NCBI GenBank assembly: GCA_022578605.1
Contig: MU394074.1
Span: 496,001 to 560,000, forward strand
DNA length: 64,000 nucleotides
Direction of reading: 5' to 3'
Source: Camillea tinctor
Taxonomy: Eukaryota; Ascomycota; Sordariomycetes; Xylariales; Xylariaceae
The position numbers and the translations under genes were made by a program. The notes beneath the pieces are model-generated. The model searched no databases and was not told the DNA's origin. It saw only the letters and a program-made list of their open reading frames with translations. The first letter of the stretch is position 1. Each line of letters begins with the position of its first letter. Of this stretch, positions 51,169 to 61,395 are shown in pieces.

Positions 51169-54100
51169 GTTGTCCTGCAAGTGACGTCTGATCCTTAATC
51201 AACCCAGGAACACTGAGTTTAGTAGCTTCTTCAATTACTTTCGATATTATGCCGCAAGCGCAAGCGACGTTCCGCTTCCTCTACCTTAAGAGAAATGTTC
51301 GTCGGTGCTATGGCTTGCTAAAGATTAGGTGGTTAAAACATGCAGAAGCTAACATTCGCATACCATTACATGCCAATCTAGAGATAAAGTTCCGTGACGC
51401 CAGAGTCGAAGTATGGCTGTGATGGATGAAACACCAAAGTAACCAATATAAGTCAGATGACAGAAGGATAATAGCCGGCAAATGATGGTTGCTCTCGAGA
51501 GCGGCGGTTGGTTAAGTCTAGATCGGTGGTCTCTCGCAATCGTGGGGGGCCGACAATGTATGTGTAGACTCAACCTGGCTAACTAGGACGCTCAAGGCTA
51601 TGTAGGGGGTTATCGAGATAAGCCAAGGAGAAATTCCCTAGTGGTTCATCGTAGAGGTGGCGTGGTGAGTCTCTTTGGCAGTGACGATAATTCTTCCAGC
51701 CACTAGGTTGCAGGATTCTCCAAAGGTAAACTCGGCGAAAGATGTCGTCTCGTAACCGACTTTCTGGGAGAGACCATGCATATAAGATATACTTGTGCTT
51801 CAAACGGCGAACCAGGGGCAATTTCCAGGGTGAAGACTTGGTTATCGTGCTGGTTACATACGACAAGGCCAGACATCTAGACACACGCGCGTAAATATCC
51901 CGGGTGTGCGTATGTACATAGACAACATCCACTGGGCAAAGCGAGAAGTGAAAGATAGATGAAGATTGGCGCGATGAGTTGCGGGTCTCGAGATATGGAA
52001 CTTGGAGAGCTAAGCTTCGGACGGGTTGTTGTACCTATCAGAGGCCCAGCCGAAATATTTCGCCGGGGTACAGGGCCTCAAATGTGGGCTGTATGGGGGT
52101 GTCAACCGTGCTAGATTCGGGGGTTTTTCTTCGACATGAGAGCTGTGACCCCGGTTTACATGTCCCTTTACTGTGACGGTTCGGCTGGGTAGGCTTCGCC
52201 CACTTAACGAACGCGATCATGCCTGGTATCCCTGTCTAGGGGGAAAGGTCCGTCATGCTGCAGCAGCAAGCTAGTCACAGCCGTTACGATAGGTAACTAT
52301 TATTACATATCCAGCTTCATCAAGGTCATAAGCAGGAAGGCGGCAGAATTTGGAATCCTAAAAGCACTAACAGCTCAAGCCGAGGTGTCCTTAATTCTCC
52401 TGTAGATTCGGCGAATGCGCGCCAAAAAGAAGAAAGGGGGAAAACCGTCGGATTCTTAGGTTAGATAGGTGGTTAACAACCCCTTACGTACCTAACCTAA
52501 GGCGATTCTATTACAATTAGGTACCTGGTCTCCAGCTATAAAAGGCTTATTAAATGTTCATCTTCGATTCCGCCAATGATCTCGAGCCTAGCTACCTGGT
52601 ATTCTCCGGTGAAACGAAACGAATAGACCAACTAAGCGACGTTTACTCGAAACTCGCAGCTCATACACTACTCCAGTCCATCTTTCAAGCAGAGGCCGCC
52701 CACATAGGTCTGTATCACGTTGAAGGACGATAACAGAATTCCAAAAACGAGGCAAGCCCTAGATCCATCTCACAGCTGGTACTTAGGCAATTTTATATTG
52801 TTCCGAGCAGATGCTTCCTATAGGTAATGTATATCTTGACTAGCTTGGGCTATTCTTAAAAATCCCGAAGGTTGGTTGACGATGGTCTCTTACTCACTCA
52901 CTAGCCAGCTGGAATCGACACCAGAGGCATCTCAAAGCACTATGTGACTAATTAGGAAAATACCGGACATGCCATGATCTGAAAGCACTCAAGAATATCT
53001 CCCAAGTCGGAAGGTCGTGCCGCTATGGCGGCCGATCAGCACAGAATCGAAATCTAAACCTACACTAGACTAAAGAGAGGCCATACCTACTGACACTGAT
53101 ATCATAGCGGTATAATGTCATCACCTATAACTTACAGAGCTCCAGTTTGTCCAGTGCAAATACGTACTTCGCACAAGACAAGTCTACACCAAGTAGCAGC
53201 ATGGAGATGAGGGATGAGGGGTATCGAGGGAACTGGAGAAGCACGGCCGGACAGGGTAGGGCTTGGCCTGGAACCGTGGGACATCAGACTGTGGGGATTA
53301 GCATGTAAACTAAAGAAGTTCCATGTTGGGGAAGTTCCTGAGGCCGGGTAGGCTGGCAAGGTCCTGCGACAAGGGAGTTCGGCGCCAAGATCAGCCGCCC
53401 TGTCCCCATTTCTGGACAAACCCATCATAGATTCTCCATCAATCATCGTCAAGCTGTGTGACTACGAGCCTCCTTGGCGATCAGTGTCCAGTAACTTATT
53501 AGCCTACAGAATACTGGCCGGTTGAATTCAAGTCATGAAACATCGATATCCATATTGATATCGTTCCCAATACTGCTCAATATCATGTGTCCCGGGACAA
53601 TGCCTGCGAGCGTGATGAGATTATAGCATCCTGGACTGCTGCTATCTAGTCAGCTAGTGTACATGCACAGGGGGACCACTCTTGCTGGCCCATGCTGGCC
53701 GAGTTAAGCCAAGCACTTGCAACGGAGCATCATCGTAGTCCGAGTGCGCGTCAATCCGTCAATCCTTCCAGATAAATAATGTTCAGATAACCTGACAATC
53801 ATCACATCTACAGGGGAGATTTGATATGTCTTCACGCTAATTATTGTAAACCCCTCATAGGGCTTTCTTCCTAGGTCAGTGTCGTATGGGAAAGCCATTT
53901 TTCTTCAATAACTATAATACTATACGCCCAATTACACAATTATAAGCAATAGTTCCCATGTAAACAGCAACGCCGAGCTTCCGTATCAGATTAAGCAAGC
54001 CCACGGGACTAGGATGCATTCACGCCATAGATCGACGACTAGCCTACCGGTATCCTAAAGGGACAAACTATAGTCGGGCCGTCCAAGTTCGGCGTATCCT

Positions 54101-56342
54101 TGCGTTAGGGCATATTGATCAACGAATTCCATCAAATCACAACGTGAAGTCGTATGGTATTAATTATACATAACAACTTTGTAGCCGTCATCATCCCGTA
54201 ACATACTAGAGAGAAAAAAAACTCATCTTGTTACGCTAGCACGTAACTAAGTTTGACTTAGAGATGTGAGTACCATGGCTCGTGAGAGCTGCAAGGCATG
54301 CAGGCAGCCAGCATATGTCGGAGATAGATATTAGAGGGCCATCACTGCTTGACAGGTTGGTGCTCCTCAGCTTAGTGGAGGGAGTCACCGCCAATAACAA
54401 ACGACACCATCGCCCAGATTAGATATCTTCCCTATCTAAGCACTTCAGCATTGCAGGTTTTAGTCCAAGCGGTCGACCTCGGAGAAATCGACACATATGC
54501 GAGGTTCCACATGAAGAGGAGCCTCCAGGATGCACCTGCGCTCGAGGCTCTTGAGCTACCCAGTATGTAGTCACGTCTCCGTGGTAGGTAGTATCTTCAC
54601 GATCCAAATATTGTCCCATACGGTGTTCGTCATAAAAATACGAGTAAACAAGAGATGGCCCGGCCTGGCCAGTCTCATGCAACAGGCTCGAATCGTGGAC
54701 TAGTCATGAAGACAGATCTAGACGATTACTTTTCTGTGTATCATTGATGAGGAGAGTACTCTTTAGGCAATAAGATGGCGTCAGAACTTGGCTATGCCTT
54801 GTAGATAAACCTGCAGAGTGCTTCTATCTGTCTTACGATTTGTTGAATAGTCACATATGCTGGCATAGTATGTAAGCCTGCGGGTCAAACGAAGGTGGAT
54901 ACCATCCTTGAATCGGTGTTATATACTCAGGATATGGCCTTAGATGACCCGAAAAGAAAGAGGCTGAAGTGGGATAAAGAGACAAATAAACAACCCTTGG
55001 CGATAAGCCGGAATAAGATGGTCAGGTGGGCATGGATATCGCATCGCTCTGCTTGATCAATCATAATACTACGTAAATATTATCACGTTCAGGTATCCTC
55101 CTATCTAGCTCTATCAGAACCACTGGAGATATATCTCCCCATCTATAACAACTTGGCTAAACCTTACATCTCTATGTATGTATAGTCTCCAGACTACGAG
55201 CACTCGTGTATCATGCCGTCTGCCTAAGGATTTAAGAAAGATCTGGTGTATATTATCTGGTGCTTTAACACGTATCTGAGTTCACCACTCTAGCACTAAG
55301 GGTAAGTATAGGTTTTTGTCAAGTATTAATGGATCCTTTAGTGTTATTAACCGTAAGTTTATTTATCCTCATATTCTATTTTACCATATTCCAAATAAAG
55401 CCTTGCCTGTTCATGTAAAATCTAGATTGATAGTTTAAGTCGTTGTTCAACTCATTTAAACTTACTTACAAACCATCACTAACTTTCGTGACTACTTAAC
55501 ATGTCATTATTTGATGAATATGCTTCATCAAATGCTCAGGTAGGAATATATATGAATTGCCCACGGCATATAGAGCTAATTGGAGAATCCTTTCTAGTTA
55601 AGCTCGTTATACGACTATCAGAGTATGAAATATAAGGTCTACTGAAAATTTCCGTCCTCTATTTAGTATCACTATGTTCTCTCTTTAGTTCCTACACAGT
55701 TTATAAGAATGTTTGTGTGTTGTGCTTTTATACTATTATTAGCACTACATACATACAATATATTCTCTACAATGGAGCTAACAAAAATACAGTCCTACGG
55801 ATATAATCAGACCCCTTACTTTATTACGAGTAACATATGTCTTAACAGCACTCTCATATATTCAAAATAAAAACATGTCGAATTTTACAAGAACAAGTCT
55901 TGTTGTAACTACACACATACTTGAGCTTGTCTACTCCCCAAGATGTTGTAGTTAAGGGGTATCTAAAACTGATTCACAATATTCGTCCGTTTCCATCCTA
56001 TTTGCTCCTCAAAACATAGCTACTTGCTGGCCCATGAATTCCATCAAAACCCAATGCGGAGGCCGCCCTATTAGAGCCTGATATCCAGACAGGCTCAGAT
56101 GGACCACACATAAAACTCAAACTCCATACGCTAACATCTCACCACCCAATTGTAGTTGACAGGGAGACCTCCATATCAAATATCCAATACTCGATTTCCT
56201 TCCAGTATTTGATGTTGTTTGAGACCAGCACGTGTTCGGGACACGTTACAACAACTAATATCATACTAGTAGGGAGGGATCATTGCGGTGGATATCCCTC
56301 CTTTCCTCCAAAAGCTTCCACGGGACTCTATCCAATTTCTCG
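51169..56342. other. Intergenic
   Basis: Upstream region of the quinate-repressor-like gene followed by DNA without a supportable gene. The - strand frame 54419-54682 has protein-like text (LVYSYFYDEHRMGQYLDRED) yet no start, donor or family match. The frames at 51579-51932 and 53132-53452 (-) look random. AT-rich at 55050-56000. Confidence 0.4.
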
Positions 56343-56660
56343 CTAGAGGCAGAACTCTTGGAAGCAGTCTGAGGGATCTTGAGTTGCCGCACACTGAAAT
56401 AAGTTCTCTTCGCTGCACTCGTCATCGCGCTTCATCTTTCTCGAAGACTGTGTGCCGACGCATATCTGTTCGAAGCAAGTTGCAAAATCGTTTCCCGTAG
56501 CAGCAATACAACTATCGACAGCACTCTTTGCACAGTCGGCGTTTTGGCGTATCGACATTGGTCCGCTCCCATCTCTGCCGATATTAGGTGTTATGGCGGC
56601 GGCGATCGAAGCGCCGATGGCGCAAGCAAAGGCGAGGTGAGAGACAACGGGATATCTCAT
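56343..56660 (-). CDS. Small secreted cysteine-rich protein with two Cys modules
   Basis: 105 residues from the ATG at 56660 (MRYPVV); the frame is open upstream with no better start. An N-terminal hydrophobic stretch (about 5-23, Ala-rich) looks like a secretion signal. The mature part has eight Cys in two similar modules, C-x7-C-x10-C-x4-C and C-x7-C-x8-C-x4-C, each ending FEQIC or FQEFC-like. Between them lies MKRDD, whose Lys-Arg is a typical Kex2 site, so the precursor could be cut into two peptides with two disulfides each. Size, secretion and Cys content are those of fungal effector or hydrophobin-like secreted proteins, but the spacing is not that of hydrophobins and no family is recognised. 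Confidence 0.72.
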   Translation of the reverse strand: MRYPVVSHLAFACAIGASIAAAITPNIGRDGSGPMSIRQNADCAKSAVDSCIAATGNDFATCFEQICVGTQSSRKMKRDDECSEENLFQCAATQDPSDCFQEFCL

Positions 56661-57610
56661 GATGTTAAACGGCTTGGGGGTTTTGGTAGAGACTATTCGA
56701 GTGAGCGAGCAAAAGCACTTCACGAACGATTCGACTCGAGGGATCAAGGGTTAAAAGAGGGTCAGCGAGAGCAGTCTTATAAGTGATGGAGATGAGATGC
56801 GCGTGATGTTCAGATCTGCGACCATCGGTGATCCTCCAGCTTTCTTTATATAGAAATGTACTGACTGATGCGGTTCCTCCCCCTTGGGTGCAGGTAGTTC
56901 TTGATCTGGCAAGGTGAGGCAGAGGAGTCTCACAAGGGGGACCCAGAGCTGATCTGAAACCAATCCTCATCGTCGTCGATAGATTAACACGCCAAGTCCA
57001 TGCACCAAAATGTCTGTGCCCCTGCACCGAGTCGCAATCGGAATCCCTTCACCTCGTCCGGCTAGCTAGCTCGATAACCACCCTACGTCCTAATGTTTAG
57101 AAAGCCACTCAACACGGAAAACAACCATCGATGCTTCCAATATAGCACTCAAGTGCCTCTACCTTGATGTCGTTGGTTGCATGGGATTCAATGTCCCTAG
57201 AACCTGAAACGCCTAAGCTTCAGGATCGTCCGAGTCAACCTGGTCACACTTACGATCTCAGTGATTTTTTCTCGAAGACTTTAAACCCTGTGCAGCCCCC
57301 CGAGTGTTAGAAGATCTGCAACGGGGATCTAAATTAACTTGCGACTTGTCGCAGCTCCAGCTAGTCCGCCCAGCCTGCACGTAAATGGCCCCATGCCTTT
57401 CACCTCTAGGTTAGGAGCTTTTCCTTGATCGCGGGGTCAGCGGATATCATCTTACGATTGGCCCCTCTAGCTGGATGGTGCTCCAATCGGGTCGAATCGA
57501 CTAACATAAGACCAATATTGGGACTAAGGACTATAAATGACTCCTTATATACGCGTATCGTTCGTCTCATTATTTAGAAACGAAACACTTCAAACAAGTT
57601 GCAATGGGCA
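56661..57610. other. Intergenic
   Basis: Promoter side of the secreted-protein gene, then unassigned DNA. A TATA-like CTATAAATGA at 57531-57540 lies 80 bp upstream of the possible ORF at 57611. Nothing else recognised. Confidence 0.4.
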
Positions 57611-57940
57611 ATGGTGGAGGTGATTGGTAACGGTATCTATAACATGGTCGGAGTTAATTCTCGCAACGCTTATAGCAACGTACGAGGCATCCTATCTAAT
57701 GGCCAATCCGAAATTCTCTTTGCCTGGCGAGTTCTCTCTTTCGTACGACCAAAGTAACCCCAGTGCTTGTTCGGAATCCAGGCCGAGAAGGAACCCTCAC
57801 GAACCCTTCAGGATTTTATCAAACAGTATCGAACCTCCGTCGTTCGTGGGATGGAGGGGAATCTGCCAGCTGTGTCAAATATATTAGCTCGGGGGGGTAG
57901 TTCGGACCTCCTCGTCACCACCAACCTGTTGGCTCGCTAA
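57611..57940 (+). pseudogene. Possible broken ORF with one internal stop
   Basis: From ATG 57611 one frame stays open for 48 codons, meets TAA at 57755-57757, then stays open for another 60 codons to TAA at 57938. The text on both sides of the stop is protein-like (GQSEILFAWRVLSF; then FGIQAEKEPSRTLQDFIKQY). A TATA-like element lies 80 bp upstream. The internal TAA could be a CAA-to-TAA change, or lie in an intron (GTACGA..TCCAG would be only 39 bp, shorter than any other here). Family not recognised. Could still be chance. Confidence 0.32.
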
Positions 57941-60183
57941 TATACACCCGTCTCAGGTGCTGAAACTCCGAGGAGAAGTCACATCACGGATGTGGTAATT
58001 TGACATATCAGGACAAGTACGAGAAGATCCTGGGACTTTGATTGGTCCTCTACCTCTAGGTAATAGCGGCGTCGTGTTGGTTCCTATTTCACTTGTGTCT
58101 CATGCTACATAGAGGCTCACATACCATGGGTGCGGCGAGTACAACAAAAAGCGTCAGTGGCTGTTCATCCCGGCTAGAAATCGTCCTATTTATCTGAGTA
58201 GAAAATACTTCAATGGTTGAAGGCGCTATTATAGGATGAGGAGACGATAGTTACCCCTATCCGCACTCCTTCGACAAATCTACATGAGAAGGAATACCAA
58301 ATATCTCATTATGGTTTAAGCCTCCCCAAGCATATAGCCGTACCTTTGGCGTTACCGCACCAAGCGGAGCCGAGAGACCTCCCTATTTCAATGATGAATG
58401 TTGAGGGAATCATACAGTGTTTCACTCTTTACTCCTTCTCTCCCGGCACTTAAGTGGTAATAGTCAAACTAACTCAAAGTACACGAAGAGGCTCGTTCTC
58501 GTAGAAATAGGGTTCTTGACAATATCATGCGAGAAAGGGCTCGCCTCGAGCTTATACAACTATATATCGTCCTGTGTTTCCAAGCTTCGTAAGCTCACTG
58601 TCAATAACATAGCATGAGAACTGACACTAAGAAGATCGTGTTTTCCTAATACCGACCAACGCTCCATACTGCCGTCCCTTTTAGCGATTTAACATATTTT
58701 TATATACGTTTGAATGGTGCTTATTTAGTTTAAAGAGACTTTATATGATGTTATCACAATGTAATTTAGAGCAGTGCTATGTTGTTGATGTAGTTAAGAG
58801 GGAGATATCGCTGTTGTCATTATCTTATGTTACTTTAGGGAGAACCACATCATGATATTACTGCTATAGTTATGGCAGGAAGACTAGATTTTGGGTTATA
58901 TATTTCCCTTCTTCTCCCCCTTTTCTCCTATAAAAGATTGATGGATATGGAAAATAAATTGAATATGAGATAAGCAACGCTGAATATAGATATAGGATAT
59001 CAATACCTTGATCTAGGTTATACATCTAAGATAGCCAGCTGTATCTTTAATTAGTATCTAAAATCAACCAAGTTTACAGTTCTTTTTCTTCCTCTTTTCA
59101 TGTTAGAACAGCTCTTCCTAAGCTACTATCCCATTGATAGTTATCTGTGACCGACCCAACATAGACCTTCTACCTTGACCTAATATTTGATTCGTGTCTA
59201 CAGCTCTATTCCATGCCAAAACTTCTTATGTATGTGGCTCATAAACAAATTGTAAAATACTGCTGTCTTTGATATTGCTAACTTATAGAAAAGGGCTGAA
59301 GCGGTCTTGAACGATGATGGGTGAGGCAAGCAAAAGCCACATCAATAGACTTGCAGACTCGGTTAGAAGAATAGTGGGGCCAAATTGTGCACAGACAATT
59401 TGATACCTGTCCAGGCTGGTAGGTATCTTTTAGTACATATTAGTGTGGATAGGTACTTCTCCTACTTAGTGATCATCTTCTAGGCGCCGCCATCTCTCTT
59501 CTATAGATGCACCAAGCACATCCCTTGGTCATATTTACTTTTTTTTTTTTTTTTTTTTACCCCTTTATTGCCTTGTGTTCACTGGCACTCGGTGAGTATC
59601 TGCAGTTTGATTTGCTGTATTCTTCTATCGCATCTTTTCTAACTTGATATTACTCCGTAGTAATATCTGCGATCAGCCTCGAACCTACAATCACTATATA
59701 GGTACATCTTCGGATTATGGAGGCCTAGATGCACAGTATTTCTAAGCACATTAAGCTGTTTATCATAAAGAAATTAGGTTACCTAGGTACCTAAGTAACA
59801 TACTTGTCCACTAAGAAAAAAAAAAAGAAAAGGGTACATTGATATATAGACTACTGCAGTTTAGCGTACAATGGTACGGACTTCAGTACCTACAATCAAC
59901 TTGAAAAGTGCCCCCCTTAGCTGCATAGATATACATATACTGGGGTATTAAATACGGATAATCTCCAGGCCGAAAACTGGAATTTAACAAAACAAAGGAC
60001 CCATAATGTTCCAAGCATTAGGTTCAAGTGGGAAACCGCCTAACCTAAATCTTCTAGTACGGTTGCCGTCGCCGGTTGTTGTTGCTGCTTGGTGCTGTTA
60101 CTACTGCTACCTAGGTACTGCAACTAGTACTCACTACGTACCTTAAACCTCACCCAAGCTCTTAAGCTTCACGTCAAACAACA
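57941..60183. other. Intergenic, AT-rich
   Basis: No gene seen. Very AT-rich at 58640-59240. A 20-base T run lies at 59539-59558. From 59770 on, TAGGTACCTA-type palindromic words become frequent. Confidence 0.45.
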
Positions 60184-60300
60184 CTCTCCTCTTTTTTTTT
60201 CTCATCTCTATCATACATCTCTCTCTACCTATTCTTCTTCTTTACCTTCCCCTCCCTTCCTCTTCCCCCTTCTCCCCTCTTCCCCCTCTCTATCATCAGA
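60184..60300 (+). promoter_or_regulatory. Pyrimidine-rich promoter tract
   Basis: A nearly uninterrupted C/T tract on the + strand about 270-380 bp upstream of the ATG of the RRM protein. Such tracts sit just before transcription starts of highly expressed fungal genes. A donor-like GTAAGT at 60312 raises the possibility of an intron in the 5' leader. Confidence 0.6.
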
Positions 60301-60567
60301 GCTTCCCATCTGTAAGTTCAAATTTCGGTATCCTTTCTCCACCTAACTGATAATAATAATGCGACTTTGCTTGGGCCATGTTCTTTGATGATCTCAAATC
60401 CCTTCGTGTATTTATTCACCCAATATCAATTTACCCCAATCCATCCCATCCTCTTCCTTCGATCATAACATTACAACTGCAAGAGGCGCCCTATCTCCCC
60501 ACCTCGTCTTCCCGACAGACACTCAATTGGCTAACACGTTCGGGATAGACTCGGCACGTAGACCGCC

Positions 60568-61395
60568 ATGTCCGACGCGAAACTCGATCACGAAGTCGCA
60601 GGGGACGATCCCCTCGTAGCGGAGGAGGGCCATGACGAGGTGCGCACACCACGCTGGTACTACTATATATACTATGGGGGCCACGCTCCACCAAACAAGT
60701 TGATGGACTCTTGGCCGCTAACACGTACTACCTCCAACCACAGGAAGAAATCTCGGCCATGAAACGACGGGTCGCTGAGATGGAACAGGAGGCCGCTAAG
60801 CTTCGCGAGATGCATGCTGCTTTGGAGGAGAGGACTCAGGAGACATCTGATGATCGCAGCGATGTCGACAGTCGCAGCATCTTTGTCGGCAATGTTGATT
60901 ACTCGGTCTCCCCCGAGGAGATTCAGGCGCATTTCCAGAGCTGCGGTTCCATTAACCGCGTCACCATCCTGCTTGACAAGTTTACCGGCCAACCCAAGGG
61001 GTAAGTTGTGTTTAATTTTAGATTTCATCTCCCTCTGCTCGTGTCGGAGCATCCTCTGGTTCCTGTGTGCCTTATCCTGTGTCCCGTATCCTATGTCCTG
61101 TATTCCTGCTTACTCTGTGCCTACCAATAACTATAGCTATGCCTATGTCGAGTTTACCGAGCCCAGCCTTGTCGCACAAGCCCTCGTCCTCAACGACAGC
61201 GTCCTCAAGGGCCGGAACATCAAGGTCACGCCCAAGCGTACCAACATCCCCGGCATGAGTCGTGGTCGAGGAGGTCGAGGCCGTGGAGGGTTTGGCGGTC
61301 GAGGCTTCTATGGTGGAAGAGGAGGATTTGTGCCCAGGGGCGGTTACCGTGGTGGATATCGCGGAAGAGGTCGGGGTGGATACAACCCCTACTAA
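60568..61395 (+). CDS. Nuclear poly(A)-binding protein 2-like RRM/RGG protein, three exons
   Basis: Exons 60568-60639, 60744-61000, 61137-61395; 195 residues. Donors GTGCGC and GTAAGT; acceptors CACAG and TATAG; the joins give HDE-EEIS and QPKG-YAYV. Layout: acidic N-terminus (1-25), a short coiled coil (about 25-55, [17 protein letters not shown]), then one RRM (about 68-145) with RNP2 SIFVGNVDY and RNP1 KGYAYVEF split by the second intron, then a Gly/Arg-rich tail with RGG and RGR repeats ending GGYNPY. Coiled coil + RRM + Arg-rich tail is the arrangement of PABPN1 / fission-yeast Pab2, which binds poly(A) tails in the nucleus and links polyadenylation to RNA decay. The RGG tail is a likely arginine-methylation target. 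ATG context CCGCCATG is good. Confidence 0.95.

Noticed and set aside
54419..54682. 87-codon - strand frame with protein-like text
   Set aside because: Begins at TTG, with a stop just upstream and no usable exon partner; too weak to list as a gene.
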